Part shown: positions 17,576 to 26,500 of the stretch, piece after piece
Position numbering within the stretch: position 1 is the first letter of the stretch
Layout: each line of letters opens with the position of its first letter
DNA from: Nocardia mikamii NBRC 108933
Lineage (GTDB): Bacteria; Actinomycetota; Actinomycetes; Mycobacteriales; Mycobacteriaceae
Assembly (NCBI RefSeq): GCF_001613505.1
Contig: NZ_BDCM01000008.1
Coordinates: 164,176-228,175 of the forward strand
DNA length: 64,000 bases
Direction of reading: 5' to 3'
The notes under the pieces: generated by a model
What the model saw: only the letters and a program-made list of their open reading frames with translations
The model's database searches: none
Told to the model about the DNA's origin: nothing
Position numbers and translations under genes: made by a program

Positions 17576-18134
17576 CGACGGCATCCAGGTCGGCGCGGGT
17601 GGCACCGTCGCGGGCCTGGATCGACATGCCCTGCTGGACTGTGGTGTAGAAGGCGGCCATCGTGTCCACGGCCGCGTCGTCCGGAAGGTCGCCCTCCGCG
17701 ACGGCGCGTCGCAGCCGGGCGGCGATCGCGGCCTGCATACCGCGCCGAAGGTCGGCGAGGTGCGCCCGGACATCCGGGCTCAGCGCGCTCCACGTGGTGG
17801 CCATCACGACCATACATCCCGGCGGAGTCGCGGGATCGGTGTAGAAATCGGCGCTCGTGGACAACATTTCGTCCACCGCCTCCCGGGCGCCGGGCGCGTG
17901 GTCGAGCGCCTGGCGCGCCGGACAGCCCGCGATCGAATCGTAGAGCTCGACAGCCTCACGGAAGAGTTGTTCCTTGGAACCGAAGCAGGCGTAGATACTG
18001 GGCGAGGCGATTCCCATCGCGGCCGTGAGGTCGGACATCGACGTCGCCTCGTACCCGTCGTTCCAGAACGCCATCATCGCCTGCCGCAGCGCGGCGTCGC
18101 GGTCGAAGCTCCGGGGACGACCACGCTCTCCCAT
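17529..18134 (-). CDS. TetR-family transcriptional repressor
   Basis: This 201-residue regulator has an N-terminal helix-turn-helix (RDAALRQAMMAFWNDGYEATSMSDLTAAMGIASPSIYACFGSKEQLF) and a ligand-binding C-terminal domain of the TetR_C type found in small actinobacterial repressors. The ATG at 18134 is used; a GTG one codon earlier is possible. It is divergent from an MFS exporter, with a candidate operator between them. Its last 47 bases overlap the 3' end of the FMO-condensation gene on the other strand. The usual logic is that the repressor controls the efflux gene and senses the exported compound. That the ligand is the NRPS product is inference. Confidence 0.88.
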   Translation of the reverse strand: MGERGRPRSFDRDAALRQAMMAFWNDGYEATSMSDLTAAMGIASPSIYACFGSKEQLFREAVELYDSIAGCPARQALDHAPGAREAVDEMLSTSADFYTDPATPPGCMVVMATTWSALSPDVRAHLADLRRGMQAAIAARLRRAVAEGDLPDDAAVDTMAAFYTTVQQGMSIQARDGATRADLDAVVTAAMSAWDGLAGRR

Positions 18135-18177
18135 CACCTACCACCTTCCCTGCTCACACGAAATATGTGTCGCCCGT

Positions 18178-18193
18178 TCAAGATATCTCTTGA
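18178..18193. promoter_or_regulatory. Candidate TetR operator over the MFS promoter
   Basis: TCAAGA-TATC-TCTTGA is a perfect 6+4+6 inverted repeat in the 122-base divergent gap. It overlaps TTGACG (18190-18195), a good -35 for the MFS gene with TACCTA 18 bases further on. Binding there would block the exporter promoter. Confidence 0.6.
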
Positions 18194-18256
18194 CGTGGCT
18201 TCCGAGGCGCTGCTACCTATTCTGTGTCAGCCGACAAAGAAATTGAGGACGCGGAC

Positions 18257-19732
18257 ATGACAACGGAACGTAACCCTTGGGGGGCGCTCGGCGCGCTGTG
18301 CGTGGGCTACTTCATGATCCTGCTGGACATGACGATCGTTGCGGTGGCGAACCCGGCGATCATGAACGGACTGCACACCGACATGTCCAAGGTGATCTGG
18401 GTGACCAGCGCCTACCTGCTCACCTTCGCGGTGCCGCTGCTCATCACCGGTCGCCTCGGCGACCGGTTCGGACCGAAATATCTCTACTTGGGGGGTCTGG
18501 CGGTTTTCACGCTGGCGTCGCTGTGGTGCGGCTGGGCGGGCAGCATCGGATCGCTGATCGCGGCGCGGGCTGTGCAAGGTCTCGGCGCGGCGTTGATGGC
18601 GCCACAGACGATGGCGGTGATCGGCCGGATTTTCCCGTGGGACAAGCGCGGTGCGGCGATGGGCGTATGGGGTGCGGTCGCGGGCATCGCGACGCTGGTC
18701 GGGCCGATCTTCGGCGGTGCGCTCATCGACAACGGCGGTTGGCAGTGGATCTTCTATGTCAACGTGCCGATCGGATTGATCGCGTTCGCGTTGGGCGCGT
18801 GGCTGATTCCGGTGCTGCCGACCAACCGTCACCGCTTCGACATCCCCGGAGTGATTGCCGTCGCGATCGGAATGACGGCGTTGGTGTTCGGTATCCAGCA
18901 GGGCAACAGCTATCACTGGGCGGGCTGGGTGTGGGGATTGATCGTCGGCGGTCTCGTGGTTCTCGCCTCGTTCCTGGTCTACCAGAGCCGGGCGACGATC
19001 GAACCGCTGGTGCCGCTGAGCCTGTTCCGCAACCGCAACTTCTCGCTCGGCAACGTCGCGACCGCGGCGCTGGCCGCCGCGACGACGGCACAGATGGTGC
19101 CGTCGTACTTCTATCTGCAGACCGTTCGTGATCTGTCCCCGACCCGGGCGGCGCTGGTATTCGCCCCGATGGCAGTCGTTTCCGGCGTCCTGTCGCCGGT
19201 TGTCGGCAAGCTCTCCGACAAGGTGCCGCCGCGCTATCTGCTGACATTCGGCTTCGCCGTGTTCACCGCGGCGGTGTTGTGGTTCGTCGGTCTCGCCACC
19301 CCGCACGGCTCCATCGCGTGGATGTGCGTGATGTCTGTGGTGTGCGGTATCGGCAGTTCCTGCATCTGGGCGCCGCTGCCGGCGACCGCGCTACGGAGCC
19401 TGCCGCTGGAGCGGATGGGTGCTGCTTCGGGCATCTACAACACCACCCGCCAGGTCGGCTCCGTGCTCGGTAGTGCCGGAATCGGGGCACTGCTGACCGC
19501 GCGCATGGCGGCGCATTCGCTGCCCACCTCGACCGGCGAAGCCGGCACCCTTCCCGACGCGGTCAAGGCGCCGTACTCCTCGGCCCTGACGGACTCCTTG
19601 TACCTCACAGTGATTCTGCTCGCGGTCTGCACCGTCGTTGCTGCGTTCTTCACCTCGACCGAGACGGCCGGTGCCGTGGCGTCGCCGGAGCCGGACGAGC
19701 AGGCGCGGGCCGACCTGACCGCTCGGAGCTAG
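18257..19732 (+). CDS. MFS drug:H+ antiporter (DHA2, about 14 TM segments)
   Basis: This 491-residue membrane transporter has MFS motifs. The loop-2 motif A is read as GRLGDRFGPKYLY, and the antiporter motif C region is GVWGAVAGIATLVGPIFGGALID. Motif D1 appears as LDMTIVAVANPAI in the first helix. Length and helix pattern fit the 14-helix DHA2 group (EmrB/QacA type), which expels hydrophobic compounds using the proton gradient. The ATG at 18257 (MTTERNPWG) has GAGGA upstream. It is divergent from the TetR gene and most likely exports either the neighbouring NRPS product or a toxic compound. The substrate is not proven. Confidence 0.9.
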   Translation: MTTERNPWGALGALCVGYFMILLDMTIVAVANPAIMNGLHTDMSKVIWVTSAYLLTFAVPLLITGRLGDRFGPKYLYLGGLAVFTLASLWCGWAGSIGSLIAARAVQGLGAALMAPQTMAVIGRIFPWDKRGAAMGVWGAVAGIATLVGPIFGGALIDNGGWQWIFYVNVPIGLIAFALGAWLIPVLPTNRHRFDIPGVIAVAIGMTALVFGIQQGNSYHWAGWVWGLIVGGLVVLASFLVYQSRATIEPLVPLSLFRNRNFSLGNVATAALAAATTAQMVPSYFYLQTVRDLSPTRAALVFAPMAVVSGVLSPVVGKLSDKVPPRYLLTFGFAVFTAAVLWFVGLATPHGSIAWMCVMSVVCGIGSSCIWAPLPATALRSLPLERMGAASGIYNTTRQVGSVLGSAGIGALLTARMAAHSLPTSTGEAGTLPDAVKAPYSSALTDSLYLTVILLAVCTVVAAFFTSTETAGAVASPEPDEQARADLTARS

Positions 19733-19918
19733 CCGGTCCGACCCGGCGGATCCGGCCCGCGCCGAGAAGAGCCGCGACTTCTTCTTCCCTGCCCCGGGAA
19801 TTCACGGCTGAACCAATTATGTTGGGCCATGGTATTTTTGAGTCATCGACCTTGCTGTGCCCGCGAAAAAATCGGCACGGTCCGTCGGATGAATCCATGA
19901 AGCGTTCGAGCGTGGGGG

Positions 19919-20305
19919 ATGTCGAGGATGGATGACGTTTCATCGGGGCTCGCCACAGCGGGGGCGGACATCACAGGGGCCGGGTCCGCGGTGACCGCGA
20001 TCGGACAACGGACTCCGGTGGCAGCCGACCATTGGAACGACCGGATCGACCGTGTACAGAACCTGTCCGAGCGGGAGCTCGATGTGTTCCTGATGCTGGG
20101 CGCGGGAAATTCCAACCGCACCATGGCGAAACAACTCGACATCGCCGAGCGCACCGTCAAAGCACATATCACCCATATCCTGGCGAAGCTCGGTGTGGAA
20201 TCCCGACTTCAGGCCGGTCTCGTCTCGTATGCGTTCCAGCTGACCTCGGACGTTCGAGGCAGCCGGGACCAGTCCAGCCCGCTCCTGCACACCAAATCCG
20301 CCTGA
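19919..20305 (+). CDS. Short LuxR-type (GerE) HTH regulator
   Basis: This 128-residue protein has a C-terminal LuxR/GerE DNA-binding domain (LSERELDVFLMLGAGNSNRTMAKQLDIAERTVKAHITHILAKLGVESRLQAGLVSYAF, about residues 48-105). Its N-terminal segment of about 45 residues is too short to be a receiver or ligand-binding domain. Such stand-alone GerE proteins act as transcription regulators, often of secondary metabolism in actinomycetes. The ATG at 19919 (MSRMDDVSS) is used; an ATG three codons later is possible. It lies 186 bases after the MFS gene and is the last gene I would group with the NRPS locus. Confidence 0.8.
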   Translation: MSRMDDVSSGLATAGADITGAGSAVTAIGQRTPVAADHWNDRIDRVQNLSERELDVFLMLGAGNSNRTMAKQLDIAERTVKAHITHILAKLGVESRLQAGLVSYAFQLTSDVRGSRDQSSPLLHTKSA

Positions 20306-20341
20306 GCCCCGATCCGCCGGAGCCCGAACACGTTTCGAGGT

Positions 20342-20920
20342 TCAACTCGAGGTTCGGCCGTCCAGCGACTCGCGCAGGATATCCGCGTGCCCGGCGTGCT
20401 GCGCGGTCTCGGCGATCAGATGCATGAGGGCCCGCCGCACGCTGCGCACCCCGCCCGCCTCGTGCCACGGTGCCTCCGGAAGTGGATGAGTGGCCGCGAG
20501 GTCCGGTACACCGGCGATGATCTCCTCCGTGCGTGCTGCGATCTGCTCGTAGCGGGTCAGGATGCCGGCAAGTGTTTCGCCGGGCAGCATCACGAAGGTG
20601 TTGCGGTGGTCGATCGCCCATTGCGGATACTCCCGCGCGGTGCCGGCGGCGAAATCCGCCCAGGTGACGCCCTCGGGCAGCTCGTAGTTCATCGCGGAGG
20701 GGCCCTCCACGACGAACCGCAGCCAGTTGTCCTCCATGGCCGCCACATGTTTGACCAGCCCGCCCAACGACAGTGCGCTGACGGTGGGATGCGCGCCGGC
20801 CTGCTCGTCGGTCAACCCGTCGACGGTGGTGCGCAAGGCGGCGCGCGCGGCGGCGAGCTGGGCGAGCAGATCGGCCCGTTCGCCGTCGAGTGCGGTCGCC
20901 GGGGTGTTCTCGATGGTCAT
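20342..20920 (-). CDS. DinB-family (DUF664-like) protein
   Basis: This 192-residue protein has the four-helix DinB/YfiT pattern. Histidines expected to bind a metal are seen in GGLVKHVAAMEDNW, in HRNTFV and in the C-terminal LMHLIAETAQHAGHADILRESLDG. Members include mycothiol-dependent enzymes and proteins of unknown role, so no reaction is assigned. The ATG at 20920 (MTIENTPATA) is the clear start; the longer frame begins in low-quality sequence. It is convergent with the LuxR-type gene, with a 36-base gap. Confidence 0.85.
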   Translation of the reverse strand: MTIENTPATALDGERADLLAQLAAARAALRTTVDGLTDEQAGAHPTVSALSLGGLVKHVAAMEDNWLRFVVEGPSAMNYELPEGVTWADFAAGTAREYPQWAIDHRNTFVMLPGETLAGILTRYEQIAARTEEIIAGVPDLAATHPLPEAPWHEAGGVRSVRRALMHLIAETAQHAGHADILRESLDGRTSS

Positions 20921-21193
20921 TGAGAGTCCTTTCGGTTGTTGTCGACTCGGCACCGACAATCGCAGGGAACTAGGTCGGATCCTGTCCGCTTGTCGCCAGC
21001 GGGAGAAATCACGGCGTGGGCCGCCACCGCTCGGATGCGGGCCGGCGGCGACGGCTACCGCTATGGGTCACACCTCATCGTGGTCGCCTGCCTCGCCGCT
21101 GACGAGATGAGACGCGCGATCCGGTGATCCGGCCAGTCGTCGGCACCTGCCTGCCGTTGCGCCCGAAACTGCGAGCGCGGCCCTGAGGCGATT

Positions 21194-21207
21194 GGTACGC
21201 GCGTACC
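21194..21207. repeat. Perfect palindrome GGTACGC/GCGTACC
   Basis: This 14-base palindrome has no spacer. It is the first of three dyads in the non-coding region before the coiled-coil gene and is a likely protein-binding site. Confidence 0.55.
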
Positions 21208-21239
21208 GCCGAGCACAGTTTTTCGGTAGTTGCGTTGGA

Positions 21240-21277
21240 ATTACGTTTAGTTGTTTGCGACCAAACGTAAACGTAAT
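21240..21277. repeat. Nested inverted repeat ATTACGTTTA...TAAACGTAAT
   Basis: Ten-base arms (21240-21249 and 21268-21277) enclose a second dyad, GTTTG-CGAC-CAAAC at 21253-21266. The A+T content is unusual for this window. It may be an operator or a replication/partition-type site. Confidence 0.6.
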
Positions 21278-21309
21278 CGCTGGAGCGGATTGGACGGAGA
21301 AGTGCGGGT

Positions 21310-21344
21310 CTGACCTCCGATAAGGTTCACTTATCGGAGGTCAG
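21310..21344. repeat. Perfect 14-base inverted repeat with 7-base spacer
   Basis: Arms CTGACCTCCGATAA (21310-21323) and TTATCGGAGGTCAG (21331-21344) flank GGTTCAC. There is no T-run after it, so it does not look like a rho-independent terminator. The 14-7-14 layout resembles a dimeric regulator site or a recombinase core site. Confidence 0.65.
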
Positions 21345-21429
21345 GACGATATGGAATCGGTTGCCGCTTCCCGTCTTTCGTTTCGTGTCATTCCGTTGGA
21401 TACTACGAAACAAACGCTACGATTCCCCT

Positions 21430-22572
21430 GTGTCGAGCATCTGTAACTACCCGGGTTGTACGCGCACCATCACTCGAGGCGGAACACCGGGACGGCCCTC
21501 GGAATATTGCGACCACCCCGACCACACCCGATGGCGGGCATGGCGGGAACGACAGCGTCGTCAGCAGGAGGGAGAGGAGCCCGAGACGAACGTCACTGTG
21601 ACGCAACCGGGTCCGGTGACCGCCGCCCGGTTGCGCGCCGACGAGATGCTCACTCAATTCCGGACCCTGGCCGATCAGCTGAGTAATACGTTGTCGGTAG
21701 CCGTGGCCGAATTGTCGACTCTGGCCGACCCCTCGGTGGCGGAGGCGCAGGTCCAGGCCGTGCAGGCCGATGCCGCGCGGCGCATCGCCGAAGCCGAGGT
21801 AGCGACGGTGGCGGCGGAGAAGGCGCGGCGCGAAGCCGAGGAAGCCCGCGCCGCAGCGGAATCCGCGGCCGAGGACGCCGCCGCGGCCGCCGAGTCCGCC
21901 GAAGCGCGTATCGCGGAGGCACTCACCGCCCGCGACGACGCACTGCGAGAAGTGCAGCGGGTCAGCAAACAGGCGGCCGACGACGTCTTCGCCGCACGCA
22001 CCGAGGCCGACGCCGAAATCCGCGCGATTCGCGCACAGTGTGCCGACGACATCGAGCAGGTGCGGCGGCAGGCCGCCGAACAGACCGACCTGGCGCGCAC
22101 CACGTTCACCGCCGAGCTCGAACAGGTGCGTCGCGACAGCGCCCAGCGCATCACCGCCGCCGGCGCCGAACGCGACCTGGCCGTCCAGCGCGCCGCCGAT
22201 GCCGAACGCGCCATCGAGCGCGCCGAATCGGCTGTCGCCGAACGCAACCGGACCCTGGACGAGGTCAGAGCGGAATTGGTCCGCGCCCGAGGCGACATCG
22301 ACCGGATGCGCGCGGAGGCGACCGCCGCACAACAGCGGGCCGCCGACGATATCGCCGCTGTACGCGCCGAGGCCGCCGCGGCCGCCGAACGCATCGCCCA
22401 GCAGACCGCAGCCCGGCTGGCGGCCGTCGAGGACGCGCGCCGCCAGACCCTGGCCCGAGCCGAACGCGCCGAGGCGCAACTCGATGCCGAACTGTCGCGG
22501 CGCACCGGCACGCGGACCGCCGATGCGAGCGAATCCGGCACCGACGCACCAGAAATGGCCGATCCCCGCTGA
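21430..22572 (+). CDS. Zinc-finger-like N-terminus plus long coiled-coil protein
   Basis: This protein of about 380 residues is not assigned to a family with certainty. Residues 3-35 contain a Cys/His cluster (ICNYPGCTRTI, then EYCDHPDHTR; C-x4-C...C-x-H-x2-H) that could bind zinc. Residues about 85-365 are almost entirely an Ala/Glu/Arg-rich heptad coiled coil (AEAEVATVAAEKARREAEEA and similar). The layout recalls KfrA-type DNA-binding coiled-coil proteins, but no KfrA helix-turn-helix is visible. The start is taken as GTG at 21430 (MSSICNYPGC), because TACGAT ends six bases earlier, which predicts a leaderless message. Three palindromes upstream suggest autoregulation or a structural DNA role. 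Confidence 0.7.
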   Translation: MSSICNYPGCTRTITRGGTPGRPSEYCDHPDHTRWRAWRERQRRQQEGEEPETNVTVTQPGPVTAARLRADEMLTQFRTLADQLSNTLSVAVAELSTLADPSVAEAQVQAVQADAARRIAEAEVATVAAEKARREAEEARAAAESAAEDAAAAAESAEARIAEALTARDDALREVQRVSKQAADDVFAARTEADAEIRAIRAQCADDIEQVRRQAAEQTDLARTTFTAELEQVRRDSAQRITAAGAERDLAVQRAADAERAIERAESAVAERNRTLDEVRAELVRARGDIDRMRAEATAAQQRAADDIAAVRAEAAAAAERIAQQTAARLAAVEDARRQTLARAERAEAQLDAELSRRTGTRTADASESGTDAPEMADPR

Positions 22573-22725
22573 TGTGGTGAACATTCGCGCAATCAACCGG
22601 CGACAGGTCTCGAAAACCACGCCGAGACCGAGTCGATCGTCGGCTTCGGCAGGGGCCGACCGCTATGCTCGACAACTGAATCAGCCACGGCCGCGACGGG
22701 CGTCGTGGGAATCGAGAGGTGACAA

Positions 22726-23538
22726 GTGAACGACGACGCCATGCGAGCGCGGCAAGCAAGGCCGAGCGTGGCACGGGTATACGACTACATCCTCGGCGGG
22801 CGCGACAACTACGGCGTCGACCAGAACCTCGCCGATTACTTCATCGACTTCCTGCCCGGTTCCGAGCAGGTGGCGATCACCGCCCGGGCGGCCACGCTCC
22901 GCGCCGTACGTAGCATGTGCGCCAACGGAATTCGCCAATTCATCGATCTGGGATGCGGACTGCCCACCGCCGAGAACGTGCACGACGTGGTGCGCCGCCA
23001 GCATCCCGACGCGCCGATCGTCTACGTCGACAACGATCCGTTCGTGGTCGCCCACGGCCGCGCGCTGCTGTCGGTCGACGATCGGATCGCGGTGCTGGGT
23101 CGCGACCTGTGCCAGGTCTCGGATATCGCCGACCATGCCGATGTGAAGCGGCTGATCAACTTCGACGAACCGGTGGGCCTGCTGTTCGGCGTCGTGCTGG
23201 CCTTCGTGGAGGACAACGAGAATCCGGTCGGTGTGGTCGACGACTGGGCCGCCCGTGTTCCACCCGGCAGTCAGGTCTACATCTCGCATTTCCGTTCCGG
23301 GCACAACCGCGAGACCAACACCACCGAACGGAAGGTGCTCGACGCCTTCGGGCGCGGACGCTGGCGCAACGACGACGAGATCGAGGCACTGTTCGGCGAT
23401 TTGGAACTGATCGATCCGGGCCTGCAGCCGTGCGCGCGCTGGTGGCCCGAGTCGGCGGCCGACGACTCCGGCAGTGGCCGCGAACTCAGCGTGTGGGAGC
23501 AGCTGATCGTCGCGGGGCTGGCCCGCAAATCCGCCTGA
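22726..23538 (+). CDS. SAM-dependent methyltransferase (Methyltransf_19/DUF574 type)
   Basis: This 270-residue protein is of the actinobacterial family that begins SVARVYDYILGGRDNYGVDQ. The SAM-binding motif I is IRQFIDLGCGLPTAENVHDV, followed by IVYVDNDPFVVAHGRALL. A family signature, GSQVYISHFRSGHN, is present. The methyl acceptor is unknown. The GTG at 22726 follows GAGAGG, which fixes the start. A clear paralogue lies at 35939-36763 on the other strand. It is 153 bases after the coiled-coil gene, on the same strand, and probably has its own promoter. Confidence 0.88.
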   Translation: MNDDAMRARQARPSVARVYDYILGGRDNYGVDQNLADYFIDFLPGSEQVAITARAATLRAVRSMCANGIRQFIDLGCGLPTAENVHDVVRRQHPDAPIVYVDNDPFVVAHGRALLSVDDRIAVLGRDLCQVSDIADHADVKRLINFDEPVGLLFGVVLAFVEDNENPVGVVDDWAARVPPGSQVYISHFRSGHNRETNTTERKVLDAFGRGRWRNDDEIEALFGDLELIDPGLQPCARWWPESAADDSGSGRELSVWEQLIVAGLARKSA

Positions 23539-23563
23539 GCCGCACCGGGATCGGCGCCCGCGC

Positions 23564-26500
23564 TCAGCGCAGGGTGCCGATCCAGCGGCGCGTGTGCGCC
23601 GGATCGATCACATCGTCGAGTTCGAGCACCGTGGCGGCGGTGAGCGCCTTTCCGCTCTCGTAGGCCGCGCGCACCAGGTTGTCGAACGCTGCGCTGCGCT
23701 GCACCGGATCCTCGATCGCCGCCAGTTCCTTCGCGAAGCCCAGACGCACCGCTCCCTCGAGACCCATCCCGCCGATTTCGCCCGTGGGCCAGGCGACGAC
23801 GAACCGCGGGGCGCGGAACGAACCGGCCGCCATCGCCTGTGCACCCAATCCGTATCCCTTGCGAAGGATGACGGTGCCCCACGGCACCGACATGGCGGCC
23901 GCGTCGATGAACAGGCGACTGAACTTCGTGACCGTGGCATGCGTCTCGGCCTCCGGACCGACCATGAAACCCGGTGTGTCACACAGCGATACGATGGGAA
24001 GACCATGTGCGTCGCACAGCCGCAGGAAGGCGCCGAGTTTGTCGGCGGCGGGGGCGTCGATCGCCCCGCCGAGGTGATGGCAGTCGTTGGCGATGAGCCC
24101 GAAGGGTCTGCCCTGCACGCGGATCAAGGCGGTGACCACGCCCACACCCCAGTCGCGGCGCACCTCCAGTACCGAACCGGTGTCGGCGATCGCGGCCACG
24201 GCCGCGCGGATGTCGTAGGCCCGCAGCCGGTCCTCGGGCACCACATGGCGGGCCAGGCGCGGGTCCGGCTCCTCCCACGTGTCCACGGTTCCTTGGAAAT
24301 AGCCGAGATAGTCGCGGGCGATCGCCACCGCCTCGGCCTCGTCGGCCGCGACGATGTGCACGACACCGTTGCGGCGCTGCACCCGCACGGGGCCGATCTC
24401 CTCCGGCGCGTGGACACCCAGTCCACCGCCTTCGATCATCGCGGGCCCGCCCATGCCGATATTGGCGTCGGGGGTGGCGATGACGACGTCGCACATGCCG
24501 AGCAGCGCCGCGTTACCGGCGAAGCAGCGTCCGGACACGATGCCGATCAGCGGGACCGTGCCCGACAGCGCGGCCATCGCGCGGAAGGTCGTCACGTCCA
24601 GGCCCGAGATGCCCGAATGATCGGTGTCGCCGGGCCTGCCGCCGCCGCCCTCGGTGAAGAACACCACCGGAAGTCGTTGTTCGCGTGCCAGTTCCAGCAT
24701 CCGGTCGGTCTTGGCGTGATTGCGCATGCCCTGGGTGCCGGCCAGCACCGTGTAGTCGTAGGACATCACCACCGCCCGCGCGTGGTCGTGACCGAATCGT
24801 GCGGCGTTGACGGTCGCGACCCCGGCCACGAGCCCGTCGGCCGGCGTATTCGCGATGAGATCCTCGATGCTGCGCCGCGACCGCTGTGCCGCCACCGCCA
24901 ACGCCCCGTATTCGACGAAACTGTCGTCGTCGACCAGATCCGCGATGTTCTCGCGGGCGGTGCGCCGCCCCAGCCGGTGCCGTTTGGCGACCGCCTCCGG
25001 GCGTGCCTCGTCGAGTCCGGCACGGTGGCGGGCCCGCACCTGTGCCAGATCGTCGCGTTCGGCGTCGAGATCCACGGCCGTGAGGCCGGTGTCCTCGCCG
25101 TCGTGATCCGCGTCGTCCCACACCAGCAGTGCCGCATGCGGATCCACCACCGTCGCGGGCTCGGCCAGCACCCGCACCACCCGCAAGGGCTGTCCGGCGC
25201 GGACCACGTGATGCATCTTCATCGCCTCGACGACGGCGACCTCGGCACCCGCGGCCACCACCGTGCCCGGTTCGACGACACTGATCACCGTGCCACCCAG
25301 CGGTGAGCGCAGCACCTGCTCGTCGCCGTCGTACCGGTCCGCCGCCGCCGGCGCGGCGTCGGCCGACGTCGTCGGCGGGGGAGCCGAATCCTCGGCCCGG
25401 GCGGCCAATTCGGCGCTGTGGCGTTCGAACCACAGCGTGTCGACCGTGGTGTCGCCGGGCAAGGCGGCGAGGACGGCACGCTGCAGGGCGACGGTGGTGT
25501 CGACGCCGTCGATGGTGGTTTCGGCCAGGGCGTCGGCGGCGCGCCGCAACGCCGCCGGACAGGTCGGTCCGCGCGCGATGATCTTGGCCAGCAGGGAATC
25601 GAAACCGGCGCCTTGGCGCATACCGCTGTAGGCGGCGGTGTCGACGCGCACCCCGGATCCGGTCGGCGGGGTGAATCGGGTGAGCACGCCGGTGCTGGGC
25701 AGGACATCGCCTGTCGCGCTGAGGATTTCGGCATTGACACGCACCTGCACCGCATATCCGCGGGTGGTGGAGGGCAGGTCGAGATCGTCGAGGGTGCGGC
25801 CCTGCGCGAGATCGAACTGTACGGCCACCAGATCCAGGCCCGTCACCTCCTCGGTGACGGTGTGCTCGACCTGCAACCGCGGATTGACCTCCAGGAACCA
25901 GGCGGTGTCGCCGCGCACCAGGAATTCGACGGTGATCACGCCCCGGCAGCCGACCGTTTCGGCCAGTCGTACCGCCTCGGCGTGCAGGCGCTCGCGCATA
26001 TGGGGCGCGAGGGTGGGCGCGGGCGCGATCTCGATCAGTTTCTGGCGGCGCCGCTGCACGCTGCAATCGCGATCGCCGACTGCGACCGCGCGCGAGCCGT
26101 CGGCGACGATCTGCACCTCGATGTGGCGGGCGTGTTCGACCAGCGCCTCGGCGTAGACGGTGTCGTCACCGAAACCCGCGCGGGCCTCGGCCCGGCAGTG
26201 CGCATAGGCCTGCGCCAATTCCTCGCGACGGCGCACCACACGCATGCCGCGACCGCCGCCACCGGCGGTCGCCTTGATCATCACGCCCTCGGGGTGGGCG
26301 GTGAGCAGCGCGTCGATCTGCTCGGGCCCGGCGGCGCCGGAGGTGGCGGCCGGCACGGCGACGCCGGCCTGTTCCGCGGCGCGCCGCGCGGCGAGCTTGT
26401 CACCGAAAATCCGCAGCACCTCCGGAGCCGGCCCGACGAACACCAGACCCGCCCCCGCGCACGCGACCGCGAAATCGGCGCTCTCACTGAGGAATCCGTA

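Larger units (their letters stand above)
20921..21429. promoter_or_regulatory. Non-coding stretch with palindromes upstream of the coiled-coil gene
   Basis: No gene is seen in these 509 bases. The right half is AT-richer and holds three separate perfect inverted repeats (21194-21207, 21240-21277 and 21310-21344, listed individually). It also has shorter inverted matches GTTTCGT/ACGAAAC nearer the gene. A promoter TTGGAT (21396-21401), 16-base spacer, TACGAT (21418-21423) ends six bases before the GTG start of the next gene. Confidence 0.6.

Noticed and set aside
21310..21344. Rho-independent terminator
   Set aside because: The inverted repeat is not followed by T residues on either strand and lies just before a promoter, so a binding site is more likely.
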